Below are positions 49,590 to 59,356 of a stretch of DNA of 64,000 nt, in pieces. The notes under the pieces were generated by a model. It saw only the letters and a program-made list of their open reading frames with translations, did no database searches and was not told where the DNA came from. The stretch's first letter is position 1, and the number at the start of each line of letters is the position of its first letter. Both the position numbers and the translations under genes were made by a program. Origin of the DNA: Planctomycetaceae bacterium (GTDB lineage Bacteria > Planctomycetota > Planctomycetia > Planctomycetales > Planctomycetaceae); the NCBI GenBank assembly GCA_900299185.1, contig OMIV01000059.1, positions 34,875 through 98,874 of the forward strand, given 5' to 3'.

Positions 49590-51386
49590 TTAGAGTGTCC
49601 AGACCAACGGGATAATGATGATCGTCATGAGCCAGCAAATGATGTCGAGCGGCACTCCGACGCGCAGATAGTCCCCGAACTTGTAGCCGCCGGGACCGAG
49701 GACCATGAGGTTTGTCTGGTAGCCGATCGGTGTCGCGAAGCCGTATGACGAAGTGACCGCCACGGCGATCAGCAGCGGGCGAGGGTCCATGCCGAGTTGC
49801 TTCGCGGTGGCGAGTGCTAGTGTCGCCATAAGCGCGGCGCAGGCGTTGTTACTGAGCAGTTCCGTAAGTAATCCTGTCAGCAGCACGATCACGGCCAGCA
49901 CCGCAATTTTGCCAAACGGCTGTGCCCACGACAGCAAGTGCCCGGCGATCCATTCTGCGGCTCCGCTCGTGTCGAGTGCCTTGCTGACGCCGAGCGCCGC
50001 TGCAATCAGAAGTAGCACCGGAATGTCGATGCTGCGCTGCGCCTCACGAGCCGGCAAGCAACCGGTGAGTACGGTAAGCGCCGCGCCGATCAGCGCGACC
50101 AGCGTGGCTTGCTCGGTGAAGGCCGTCATGCCGATGACGACCCCGGCGAAGATCGTCAGAGCCAACCACGCTCGGCGATGTTCCACCGGAGCGCTGTCTT
50201 CAAGCCCCGAAACCAGAATGAAGTCGCGCGAATTCCGCCAGCGTTTGGCGAAATCGTCAGGAGCATCCACCAGCAATGTATCGCCCGATTGCAAGGTGAT
50301 CTGACCGATCTTCTGTTCCAGCTTCTCGCCGCTGCGATGCACGGCCACGATCGACGCCTGGTATCGCGAGCGGAAGTCAGTCTCTTTCACCGTCATCCCG
50401 ATCAACGGTGACGACGGTGACATCACCACTTCGCACAGCAGATTGCCAGCTCGCGGTGCCGCTCGCGGCGCGTCTGGCTCACCCTGCGAGCTGGTTGCGG
50501 AGTGATGTTCGATCGGCTCCAACCCGCGAATCTTCTGCGCGTCAACGATCGTCGAGACGATTCCGGAGAAGCACAGAATGTCGTTGATCTGTATCTGCTC
50601 CTCTGGTGAGACCGGCGAAAGGACCTGCCCGGAGCGCTCTAGCGAATAGACATACAAGCCGGGCAGATCGCGCAGCCCCGACTTGCGAATCGACTTGCCG
50701 ACCAGCAGGCAGTCCAGTCGCACGATCAACTCAACGGTGTATTCACGCGGGTGCGATTCTGCGTAATCAAGCAAGTCCGTTCTGTTCGGCAGCAGCCTCT
50801 GTCCGAATGTCGCGAGAAACAGCAAGCCAACGACAGTGACCGGAATACCGACCCAAGCCAGCTCCCACATGCCCAGTCCGCCAAGCTTGGCTTGCCGCAG
50901 CGCGCCGTCGATCACGAAGTTGGTGCTCGTGCCGATGAGCGTGCAAGTGCCACCGAGCACCGCCGCATAAGACAGCGGAATCAGCAGCTTCGACGGCGAC
51001 ACCCGCAGCTTCTTCGCGACATGCACGAAGATCGGCAGAAAGAACGCCACCAGCGGCGTGTTGTTCATGAACGCCGACAACCCAGCGACCGGACCAATCA
51101 ATCGCAGCAGCGGAGTTCCTTGCTTCGGCCTTCCCAGCAACACGCGGCTAAGAAACTCAATCGCCCCCGTCGCCTGCAAGCCCGCTCCGACGACAAACAA
51201 AGCGGCGATTGTCAGCATCGCCGCGTTCGAGAAACCTTTCAGCGCGTCGTCCAGCTTAATCACGCCGCAGCACACAAGGATCAGCAGGGCACAGAGCATC
51301 ACAATCTCGGCCCCGATTTTCTCCTGCATCAGCGCCAGGATCAGGCCCGCAAGAACAAGCAACGTCACGATCAATTCAAAGGACAT
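49590..51386 (-). CDS. SLC13-family permease with two RCK_C (TrkA_C) domains
   Basis: 598 residues from the ATG at 51386, decided by AGGAGGTGG five bases upstream; the GTG at 51395 lies inside that site. About 11 membrane helices: an N-terminal set, MSFELIVTLLVLAGLILALM, SAFMNNTPLVAFFLPIFVHV and GTCTLIGTSTNFVIDGA (re-entrant substrate and sodium-binding loop), then two cytoplasmic RCK_C domains (about 205-290 and 315-395; GLRDLPGLYVYSLERSG, GMTVKETDFRSRYQASI), and the second helix set with LTELLSNNACAALMATLALA and SSYGFATPIGYQTNLMV. SLC13 proteins carry dicarboxylates, citrate or sulfate with sodium; RCK_C domains suggest ligand gating. Confidence 0.92.
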   Translation of the reverse strand: MSFELIVTLLVLAGLILALMQEKIGAEIVMLCALLILVCCGVIKLDDALKGFSNAAMLTIAALFVVGAGLQATGAIEFLSRVLLGRPKQGTPLLRLIGPVAGLSAFMNNTPLVAFFLPIFVHVAKKLRVSPSKLLIPLSYAAVLGGTCTLIGTSTNFVIDGALRQAKLGGLGMWELAWVGIPVTVVGLLFLATFGQRLLPNRTDLLDYAESHPREYTVELIVRLDCLLVGKSIRKSGLRDLPGLYVYSLERSGQVLSPVSPEEQIQINDILCFSGIVSTIVDAQKIRGLEPIEHHSATSSQGEPDAPRAAPRAGNLLCEVVMSPSSPLIGMTVKETDFRSRYQASIVAVHRSGEKLEQKIGQITLQSGDTLLVDAPDDFAKRWRNSRDFILVSGLEDSAPVEHRRAWLALTIFAGVVIGMTAFTEQATLVALIGAALTVLTGCLPAREAQRSIDIPVLLLIAAALGVSKALDTSGAAEWIAGHLLSWAQPFGKIAVLAVIVLLTGLLTELLSNNACAALMATLALATAKQLGMDPRPLLIAVAVTSSYGFATPIGYQTNLMVLGPGGYKFGDYLRVGVPLDIICWLMTIIIIPLVWTL

Positions 51387-52240
51387 GAAGTCCACCTCCT
51401 GAGAAGTGACTCAGTCCGGCAGTGCGACGCGGCCTGAAACGAAACAGGCCCGGAAGTCACACTCCCGGGCCTGGTCGAGTTCATTTTGAGCGATTTAACT
51501 TATGCATCTCACCGCGTGAGCCAACAAGCGATCGCTGCCCGGAAGATTTCTCCCTGACAGCAGCAACAAGCAGTGGTGAGTTGGATCGCGTTCATGGTGG
51601 GGAGGGTATCGGCCAATCACGAGCCGTCAATTCAGGTCGGTCAGAGTCGTCAGAATAAACTGCCAGGATGACGAACCTGGCCATCACGCCGCACGATCCG
51701 TTGAACGACGACATGAAGTAATCGCGATATCGCCCGGCGCGATACCGCAGCACATCGCGATCTCGCTCATTCCTGAACGCTTACGGCGATGCTGCGATCC
51801 AATGACGCCCTTGTCGCTCAACAAACTGAGGCGACGCGAGCCGTTCATCCACAATCTTAATAAACGATTCATTCGAAGTGTCGCTTCATCGCTGACAGAC
51901 AATTTGAAGTCTTGTTTGATTCGCTCAATCTGCAGATTGATCTTCCGTCGGCAGAGTCTCTAAGCGTCTACCAGGTTGTCGCACCGCCCTCAGTGTCAAT
52001 GGTCGCGCTTGGTGACTGACGGCGCGACATCGGCCATTTCGCAGTGAGGCGGGTGAGAGGATTCTGCTCGAAACCATTGATCTCTTCGTAGATTGGAACG
52101 ACAGAAACAAAGAGTTTTTGAATAGTCATTGATTACCGACTCGGAAGTATCAGATTTGGCGGGCTGGTTGATGGTGAGTACTTCCGTCAGGAACAGAATC
52201 GGGGAACGGAGCTGTTGGTCGCAGGTCACTAGTACCGAAC
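51387..52240. other. Degraded intergenic region with gene fragments
   Basis: About 850 bases with no intact gene. A 9-bp hairpin CAGGCCCGG/CCGGGCCTG (51445-51453, 51465-51473) lies 59 bases ahead of the permease start. A DUF1549 fragment and the 3' part of the IS66 pseudogene adjoin. Confidence 0.55.
51690..51880 (-). pseudogene. DUF1549 gene fragment
   Basis: Read on the minus strand, FIKIVDERLASPQFVERQGR followed by HWIAASP and, after a TAA, YRAGRYRDYFMSSFN matches the DUF1549 pattern (V-D-x-L-L-A-S-P-x-x-x-E-R-x-x-R-H-W and YRYRDxxIxxxN). It is an isolated scrap with in-frame stops, a relic of a PSCyt/DUF1549 gene like that at 2419-5571. Confidence 0.5.
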
Positions 52241-53520
52241 TCAGTACGGCTTGAGCGTGAGCTCCGATTCACGTGCTTGCCCCCAGACTTTGCGATTCAC
52301 CACGGCGAGACGGTTAGCTTGCTCAGCTCGGGAGTTGGTGGCGTCGACGTTGACGTGTCTCAGGAATGTGAACCATTCGCTCGGATGATTTCGTAAGTGC
52401 TTTGCGAATCTGGTGTGCTCGGGGTTGGAGTGGGGAGTTTCGACCAGTGCCTGTAACGAATCGTCCAATAGCTCCGCGCATTCACGCAACTCGGGGCAAG
52501 TCGCATGCCTGGCGACATAGTCGTCGCACGAGGCCAGCGTGACCTGGAACAGCAGGATGATTGCATGTGGAAAAAGAACTCCAGCTCTGCTTGCCATGTC
52601 CCTCAGGTCGCGGGTACGCCGCAAGATGTGAGCCACGCACTGTTGATGAGTGGCCTGCTTGAACTTGTTATAACTCTTCCACTCATTGTAGATCAGGCAG
52701 CCTGCGAAGTTCGCTCCCAGCATCGCTGCGGAGACCTCGAATCCTCGCCCTTCGTCAATCTCGTATAGCGTCGCTCCCGTGCCGACCATCGCTTGAAACC
52801 AAGCGTTCTCACAGCCCACTCTCTAGCCGATTACATCGGCAGTGACTCGCGGTGAGCCTCGCACGCTTTGCTGAATCTCGCGGTACTGAGGTTCGTCACG
52901 AGCAGCCGTTCGGAGAGTTTAACGCACCGACGTACTGCGGCTGATTGTGATCCCGAAGAGTTCCTTCAAGTGCTTCGCGACCTAACCATGAGACAGTCAC
53001 AGCGAATTATAGAGCTAAGCCATCGTCGTCTGGGCAACCGGACCAAGTTGGACCAAGGCGACTCCCAATGCTCGAGGACTGCAGCTCATGCCGGCCTTGG
53101 ATTCGCTGGCCACATTCACCAAAGCAACCCACATGCACTTCGAAGCGACGCTGAATCGGCATCTGCGGCGATTCGATTTGATACTGCGGAGCGACGTGGG
53201 ACTCGCGAACATTCACGTGAATGACACCTCGGAAAACACTGGGGCAACGGCACATCGAAGGATCGGTCGAGTTCCGCATCGATCGGAACTGCCCGTCGGG
53301 CATTCTTGCCGTAGTCGTCCCCCGGCTTGCGACCAGGCCGCTTGGGCTTAGCCACCGGCGGCTGCCCGCGAAACGGAGCCGCTTGCCGTTTCCCCTCCCG
53401 CTGCGACTCTTCGAACGCCGCCGTCAGTTTGGTCACCTGCGGTTCCAATGCGGCGATAAGCTGCTCGCTATGTCGGCAATTCTCGCATGGAATGGCTGCA
53501 ATTAATCTTCCATGATCAAC
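52241..53520 (-). pseudogene. IS66 family transposase (TnpC) pseudogene
   Basis: The remains cover nearly the whole length. N-terminal: AIPCENCRHSEQLIAALEPQ and VAKPKRPGRKPGDDYGK (about 53510-53260); then, in another frame, the zinc-finger-like CGQRIQGRHELQ segment; then VAKHLKELFGITISRST and GSPRVTADVIG, where an IS66 enzyme has D-E-T-G-W; a TAG falls right after this G. The catalytic core continues intact in WFQAMVGTGATLYEIDEGRG and the C-terminal NSRAEQANRLAVVNRKVWG, then ends early at 52241. At least a frameshift, a TAA near 52919 and a TAG near 52823 make it dead. Terminal repeats and TnpA/TnpB partners were not found. Confidence 0.8.
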
Positions 53521-53665
53521 GCACACTAACCCCGCAGTCCAAACGGCGCCAGAGCAAAAAGAGCGGTAATCAATTACGTCGTTCTGTAAGTTGGTTTGAG
53601 TCCGTGCTAAGTCTGCCGAATAGCAATTCAATTTGCCGGTATCGGCAGACTGCACGTTGCTGGAA

Positions 53666-56600
53666 TTAGATCAAGGTCAGAATGTCGCTCACATCTTTCA
53701 GAAGTGTGTCGAGCAGGTCGTAGCGGACTTGATCTTGAATGCCATCGTTGGAGTCCATGTTGTCGCCGCCAGCTCCACCTTCGAGAGAGTCGTGGCCGAG
53801 TCCACCGGTGAGTTTGTCGTCACCTGCGTCTCCGGTGATCGAGTCGTTGCCTTCGTTGCCAACGAGTTCGTCGTTGCCGTCGCCTCCGATGAGCACGTCG
53901 GCAAACGCGCCACCGATGAGCGTGTCGTTACCGGAGCCGCCGTCGAGAGTCGCTCGGCCTAAGAACGCTGTGACATCGATTCGATTGGCAGAGACTCCGC
54001 CCGTGAGCTTGAGTCCCTCAATGCCTTGCAGGTCATCGGTACCAACACCTTTGAGCGTAGTGACCGGCGACAACGTCGGATCCAACGGAATGTTGACTGT
54101 GACCGAGAAGTTCACATCGCCGCTCTCAATGACGACATCGTTGCCGCTGTTACCAATGAGCTGATCGTTGCCCAATCCGCCGGTGAGCACATCGTCGCCA
54201 TTGCCGCCGCGCAACACATCGGCTGCGGAACCGGCGATGAGCGAGTCGTTACCGTCACCGCCTCGAAGCACCGAGCTACCCGTGAAGGCCGACGCGTCGA
54301 TCACATTGCCTCTCACGCCACCATCCAGCGTCGCGAGTTCGATGCCAGCAAGAGTGTCGTTCCCGAGACCGATGAGGCTGGTATTGGTGAGCGTGAAGTT
54401 GACGTCTCCGGCTTCTTGCACTCGGTCCGAGCCGGCAGCGCCGTCAAGACTGTCATCACCGAGGCCGCCGGTCAGGACATCGCTGCCGCCTTGTCCGTTG
54501 AGAGAATCGTTGCCCGCGCCGCCATCCAGTAGGTCGTTGCCGGCACCACCGAGCAGCACATCGTTGCCCGCGCCGCCTGTGACGGTGTCATTGCCTCCTG
54601 CCCCCGAAAATGTGATCGCGATGTTGCTGCCGTCGGAGATTGCGGCGGCCGTCAAGAGGTCGTCTTCCGTGCCGCCATCGACGAACACTTTGCCGCTGAT
54701 ACGCGATTGCAGAGTCGTCGAGAGCGTGACTGTATCTCGACCAGCACCGGCGGTGATCGAGAAGTCTTTGGCGACCGGATTGCCGGCATTCGCTGCCGCT
54801 AACGTGACTGAGTCATCACCGTCGTTGGCGTTGATCGTCACTAATGTGCCCGTCACCCGCGCGTAGGGAATCGAGACTGTGTGGTCATCGACGCTAACGC
54901 CACCGGGAACGGTCGTCGTCACCAGAGCAACGGATTCATTGATCAGGAACGCACTCGCCGTGTTGTCGGCAGTCACGGTGATTGAGTCATTAAGGTCTGT
55001 GACCTTCGTATCGTTGATCAGCAGATTCCCGGATCGATCTCGCGTCACCAAGATGCCGAGTTGCACTTGCACGGTCGCACTGGGACCGGCGACTGTCGAG
55101 AGGTTGCCGGCTTTGTCACGCGCTGTGCCTGAAGCCAACGAAATACCGAGCGTTCCGACTCCGGTGATGTTGCTAATCGTCACCGTGCGCGTCGTTCCCG
55201 TTCCGGTGCTGACCGAGATCGTGCCGGTCGCCGTACCCGTGGAATTCAAATTGACGTCGGTCGCGGCCAACGTGCTCTTGTCGAAATACAGGTCGCTGTA
55301 AGTGATCGGAAAGCTGATCGGGCCGGCCTGCGTCCTTGATCGTGACGGAGCGCCGATCGTGATTGCGGGAGCGGTTCGATCGCTGCGGATCGTTGTTTGA
55401 GCGTTCGTGTTCGTATTGCCGGCGACATCTCTTGCCGCAGCGTTGCCGACCGCGACTGTGACCGCGCCGTCAGCCGTCGGTGTTACGTTGAGCGTGTAGG
55501 TATCGCCATCGATCGCCGTAAATTGGCGTGCGGTCCCGTTCGTCACGGAGATGTCGCTCTTCGTGAAGCCGGTGACGACTTCGCTGAATTGGAACGTGAA
55601 TGTCAGCGTGCTCTCAGTCGCATAGCTGAATCCCGGCAAGACCTGCAGCGTCGGTCGAGTGCGATCGCTCAAGACAGAACCACTGCCAGCAAGATTGGGC
55701 TTATTCGACGCGCTTCGAGCGGCATCGGCTCCGACACTGGCTGTAACAGTTCCATCAGCAGTGGGAGTCACCTCGATCGTGTAAGTGTCACCATCGACGG
55801 CCGAGAACGCGCCGGCGGTTCCATTTGAAATCACAACGTCCGAGCTATCAAAGTCCGTCACGTTATCGCTGAACTGGAACGTGAAGACGATCGGACCGGC
55901 GTTCGTCGCGCCGCTGTTCGGAGTCACGATGAGCGAGAGCGCGACCGTATCAATCGCGAAGTTGTTGGAGTCCGTCGTGCCGACACCTGCATTGTTCGCG
56001 GCATCCGTAACACCGGTCTTATCGAGGGTGATGACATTCGATGCGGCCGTCGTGCTGGTGTTTGGAGTGAACGTCGCCGTCCATGTAACTCCGCCATCGG
56101 ACGATGAGACGTCTGTCAGCGAGCCATTGGGAACAGTGAGATCGGCATTCGTGAAACCTGTAACGGCTTCGCTAAACGTGATCGTGACAAGCGTTGTTTC
56201 TCCAGCGATCAGCGCTGTGTCATCGACAACGATGGTCGCTGTTGGCGGAGTCGTGTCGGTATTGACTGTGAAAGTATGCGAGTGTGCCGGAAGTTGAGAT
56301 GTCGTGAGTGTTACAGTTCCTGAGCCGACGGGTTGTCCGAGGGTGTAATTGCCCCCGAATGCCGCGCCTTGTCCGACAATGGTACGGCCTCTCAAATCAG
56401 GCAACTGAAATGTCGTCTGTCCGTCGCCGCCATAGATCGTGCCCACGAGGGAAAACACGGTCTCAAATTGAGCGATGGGAAGTGTTGTACCTGCCGCCAA
56501 TGCCGTCCCCAGGGGAGGGAAGTTGAACGCCACCATGTCGACCGAGGCGACGTAGCCAGAAGTCGCATCGAGATACGGCGAAGTCTCGACCGTTTGCCCT

Positions 56601-58189
56601 GTCTGCACGAGATCGGAACTCGTCGGCAAGATTCGCACGCCCGTGCCCAGTCCGCCATACATCAACTTGCCGGGCAGCTCGACATGATCCAATCCCATCA
56701 AGTGGCCTTGCTCATGCAACAGTGCGGTGAGCAAATCGAAATGACTCATCGAACCGTTATCGGTCGCCCATAGCGCGCCCGTTCGAGGATCTGTCGATCC
56801 GAATTCGCTGTTGTCATCCGGAGTCGTGTCGACGAACCAACCGCGTCGCGCAGCATCTCGATCGATCGTCACGGTGTTGTTCTCGCCGACGCTCGCCAAT
56901 TGACCGGCAGGCAAGTCACCGATCGTGTAGGTCGCATTACTCAATAGAGCCGCTTGCCCATCGCTGATACCGGCGGACTTCCATTGATTGACGGCGGTCG
57001 TCACCACTTGATGAATCAAGGCATTCGCAGCGGTTTCATCAATGACTTCATCGCCGTTCGTAAAGCCGACTCCCGGAGTCGGATCAGTGGTTGAATCCGA
57101 GCCAGCAGAGTTCAGCGACTGGCTCGGGTAAACGCCTTCCAATGAAACGACATAGTTCAGCGCGACGAAGGGCTGATAATTGTCGAACGACTGACCGCTG
57201 CCAGTAGCGTTGGTTGCTGATTGAGAATTGGGGATCGAATGCGAGTGTGAAGGCAGTGTGCTGGAAGTCATCGTTTGCTGAGCCGAACCGCCCGTCTCGC
57301 CAATATCAAACGTCCGGGAATCAGGCCCGGTGCCGTAGCCAACAACCATCCGGCCTTGCAGATCGGGAAGTCCAAACGTCGAACGCCCATCGCCGCCGTA
57401 GAAGGTGCCCAACAGCGAGAACAGCGCCGTGTTTTGCGAAATCGACAGTAACTGCCCGTTCGCCAATGCAACCCCCCTGGGGGCAAAGTTACCGGCAAAC
57501 CATTCGACCGAGCCGATATATCCATCGCTGCTGAGGCTTCTTTGTGGAAAGACGCCTTGCAGTTGAACCAAAGGCGTGAGTGCCAAGCTGGGCTGCATGT
57601 TTTGAAAAGGAATGCTGCTGCCCGCGATGCCCGTCTGAGTTGTGCCATCCACCAGATGTGTGTGCGCAGCCAAATTGGCGGATGTCAGAGTGGTGTTGAC
57701 CTCGCCGACTTTGGTCCCCAATGGGTAATCGTTCGATGCTCCGATTGGCACTCGACCGCGCAGATCGGGCAACGCGAAAGTCGTCACTCCGTCGCCGCCA
57801 TAGGTTGTTCCGAGAATGGAAAACAAAGCTTGGTTTTGGCTGATCGGGAGCAATTGGCCTGCGCACACCGCCCAACCGCGAGGAGCAAAGTTCCCCGCAA
57901 ACAATTCCACGGCGCCGAGATACGGTTCCGCGCTGACGTTTCTCGACGGATAGATTCCTTGAAGAGCGATGCAGTACGTCAGTGGCAGTGCCGGGGCTTG
58001 ATTATCAAACGGCAGTCCGCCGCCCGTGTCCCCCGTTTGGCTCGATAACAACACTCGCGACTCCAGCGATTCAAGCCAGCGTGCCGCATTGCTGAATCGT
58101 CCTCTCCGCGCTGATCGAGGCATGGCGAGCGCCGTTCGATGGAAAGCAAACATCCTCGAGACCCAATTCGAAACATCAACGCTCTTCAT
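53666..58189 (-). CDS. Giant surface protein: LEPR-XLL motif, tail-collar repeats, nested metzincin-like domain, Ig-like repeats, RTX repeats
   Basis: 1507 residues from the ATG at 58189, decided by AGGAGG seven bases upstream. After a basic leader, WLESLESRVLLSS is the LEPR-XLL motif. Two phage tail-collar (microcystin-dependent-protein-like) repeats follow (about 60-185, 190-330; AGNFAPRGWAVCAGQLLPIS, TYGGDGVTTFALPDLRGR). A third starts at about 345, is interrupted at about 362-545 by a domain with LLTALLHEQGHLMGLDH (HExxHxxGxxH, residues 492-502) and a likely Met-turn (KLMYGGL), then resumes (AFNFPPLGTALAAGTTL). Next come Ig-like Big_5-type repeats (about 650-1120; FSEAVTGFTNADLTV) and RTX calcium repeats (about 1195-1483). 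A matrixin-like metalloprotease is plausible on the zinc motif, so the product may be a surface-anchored or secreted protease-adhesin. Confidence 0.88.
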   Translation of the reverse strand: MKSVDVSNWVSRMFAFHRTALAMPRSARRGRFSNAARWLESLESRVLLSSQTGDTGGGLPFDNQAPALPLTYCIALQGIYPSRNVSAEPYLGAVELFAGNFAPRGWAVCAGQLLPISQNQALFSILGTTYGGDGVTTFALPDLRGRVPIGASNDYPLGTKVGEVNTTLTSANLAAHTHLVDGTTQTGIAGSSIPFQNMQPSLALTPLVQLQGVFPQRSLSSDGYIGSVEWFAGNFAPRGVALANGQLLSISQNTALFSLLGTFYGGDGRSTFGLPDLQGRMVVGYGTGPDSRTFDIGETGGSAQQTMTSSTLPSHSHSIPNSQSATNATGSGQSFDNYQPFVALNYVVSLEGVYPSQSLNSAGSDSTTDPTPGVGFTNGDEVIDETAANALIHQVVTTAVNQWKSAGISDGQAALLSNATYTIGDLPAGQLASVGENNTVTIDRDAARRGWFVDTTPDDNSEFGSTDPRTGALWATDNGSMSHFDLLTALLHEQGHLMGLDHVELPGKLMYGGLGTGVRILPTSSDLVQTGQTVETSPYLDATSGYVASVDMVAFNFPPLGTALAAGTTLPIAQFETVFSLVGTIYGGDGQTTFQLPDLRGRTIVGQGAAFGGNYTLGQPVGSGTVTLTTSQLPAHSHTFTVNTDTTPPTATIVVDDTALIAGETTLVTITFSEAVTGFTNADLTVPNGSLTDVSSSDGGVTWTATFTPNTSTTAASNVITLDKTGVTDAANNAGVGTTDSNNFAIDTVALSLIVTPNSGATNAGPIVFTFQFSDNVTDFDSSDVVISNGTAGAFSAVDGDTYTIEVTPTADGTVTASVGADAARSASNKPNLAGSGSVLSDRTRPTLQVLPGFSYATESTLTFTFQFSEVVTGFTKSDISVTNGTARQFTAIDGDTYTLNVTPTADGAVTVAVGNAAARDVAGNTNTNAQTTIRSDRTAPAITIGAPSRSRTQAGPISFPITYSDLYFDKSTLAATDVNLNSTGTATGTISVSTGTGTTRTVTISNITGVGTLGISLASGTARDKAGNLSTVAGPSATVQVQLGILVTRDRSGNLLINDTKVTDLNDSITVTADNTASAFLINESVALVTTTVPGGVSVDDHTVSIPYARVTGTLVTINANDGDDSVTLAAANAGNPVAKDFSITAGAGRDTVTLSTTLQSRISGKVFVDGGTEDDLLTAAAISDGSNIAITFSGAGGNDTVTGGAGNDVLLGGAGNDLLDGGAGNDSLNGQGGSDVLTGGLGDDSLDGAAGSDRVQEAGDVNFTLTNTSLIGLGNDTLAGIELATLDGGVRGNVIDASAFTGSSVLRGGDGNDSLIAGSAADVLRGGNGDDVLTGGLGNDQLIGNSGNDVVIESGDVNFSVTVNIPLDPTLSPVTTLKGVGTDDLQGIEGLKLTGGVSANRIDVTAFLGRATLDGGSGNDTLIGGAFADVLIGGDGNDELVGNEGNDSITGDAGDDKLTGGLGHDSLEGGAGGDNMDSNDGIQDQVRYDLLDTLLKDVSDILTLI

Positions 58190-59223
58190 GATCAACCTCC
58201 TGCTGAAGACACACGGCAAGTGCGAGTAAGTTGGCACCGCCAAAGTCTGATAAGCGTTGGCACTCACAACCACAAGTGCCTGCAGCCACTTGACCCCGGA
58301 ATGATTCGACTCAGCGAATGTGAAGGCACACTCCGCCGTTTGAGTTACGAGTGATTTTGATCCTGAGGCGCACTGCTAAAGCCTCTTTGTTCCTGAATAA
58401 AAAAGCTGTGGACATACCTGCAAAGTTGCCAACGCTTAGCATGAGCTTCGCGGTGGATTGCGGTAGTATTTCTTCCACAGCTTTGATGTAACTGCCCGCT
58501 GTTTCGATCGACACTGGGATGATCAAAAAATCCGCCAACATTTCTGTGTTTAAACCTACCTTGGACCCAAAGAGATCCTGAAATGCGAACTAACTGAAGT
58601 CGTATGTCGGTGGGCTCGCGAATTCTTTAGAGCGACGTGCAGCATAGTCAGGGGAAGAAGATTGCCCCTCTGGGGTACTGTCGGTGTAAGGCATCGTGCC
58701 GGATGAGCAATCTTGTGGCCTTTGCATGCCCGGCATGAGTAGAGATGCGAGAACGTCACCGACCGTTACTTCTCTTGTCTCATTCTCCTGAATGGCGTGC
58801 ATATCGTTGTCAGCATGATTGCGTGCAATGAACGACATGATGGCATCTTGAAGTACTGCCATCGCCGGAAGCCGCCCGACACTGTTTCTGCCGAACTTCT
58901 GAGCTGAAGGGCCTCGCTCATTCTTAAACGAGGCAGATTTCAAGCGAGGTTGGACTCAGCTTCAGGTTGAATCTCGACGGATATCGCAACTGATCCGTGC
59001 CGCTAACGCTCAATCGCTGAGAGGCGTTGAGGTCGGTCGACTTTTTTGACCATACGAGAACGTCAAATTGACGGAGGCGCTTGATTCCGTTGACTCGTCG
59101 AGAGAACGCCTAAGTTCGGAACCCCAACCTCAACCTCCGCACAACCCTTGATAAGCGGATGCGATTCAACTAATCGGCACAATCTTGGCACACCATGAAG
59201 TGCCAATCAGATTCGCCAATGCA
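58190..59223. other. Region between the giant collar gene and tRNA-Ser
   Basis: About 1 kb with lower GC and no supported gene. A 117-codon minus-strand frame (58590-58943) and a 76-codon frame (58311-58541) exist but have no recognised homology or ribosome site. The promoter of the giant gene should be near its right end at 58190-58300. Confidence 0.45.
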
Positions 59224-59259
59224 AACGGCTCTTCCGTAAGGACTTACGAAAGAGCCGTT
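59224..59259 (-). terminator. Terminator after tRNA-Ser
   Basis: Nearly perfect 17-bp arms with AACGGCTCTT at one end and AAGAGCCGTT at the other, a 2-base loop and TTTGC after the stem on the minus strand, just downstream of the tRNA gene. Confidence 0.85.
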
Positions 59260-59267
59260 GGGTGAAG

Positions 59268-59356
59268 CGGAGAGAGAGGGATTCGAACCCTCGGTAACGG
59301 TTGCCCGCTACGCCGATTTAGCAAACCGGTGCAATCGGCCACTCTGCCATCTCTCC
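59268..59356 (-). tRNA. tRNA-Ser (anticodon GCU)
   Basis: 89 nt. On the minus strand the acceptor stem GGAGAGA pairs with TCTCTCC and the discriminator is G. The anticodon loop reads TTGCTAA, giving GCU, and the long variable arm (CGTAGCGGGCAACCGTTACG-like) is class II, as serine tRNAs require; the T-loop is GTTCGAAT. The CCA end is not encoded. Confidence 0.95.

Noticed and set aside
51445..51473. GC-rich hairpin ahead of the SLC13 permease as a riboswitch or attenuator
   Set aside because: Only a simple 9-bp stem-loop; no conserved riboswitch features or alternative pairing seen.
58311..58541. 76-codon minus-strand frame just upstream of the giant collar gene
   Set aside because: No homology, no ribosome site, and position fits the promoter region of the giant gene.
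58590..58943. 117-codon minus-strand frame between the collar gene and tRNA-Ser
   Set aside because: Composition and sequence show no family resemblance, and no ribosome site is visible; kept only as a remark on the gap.
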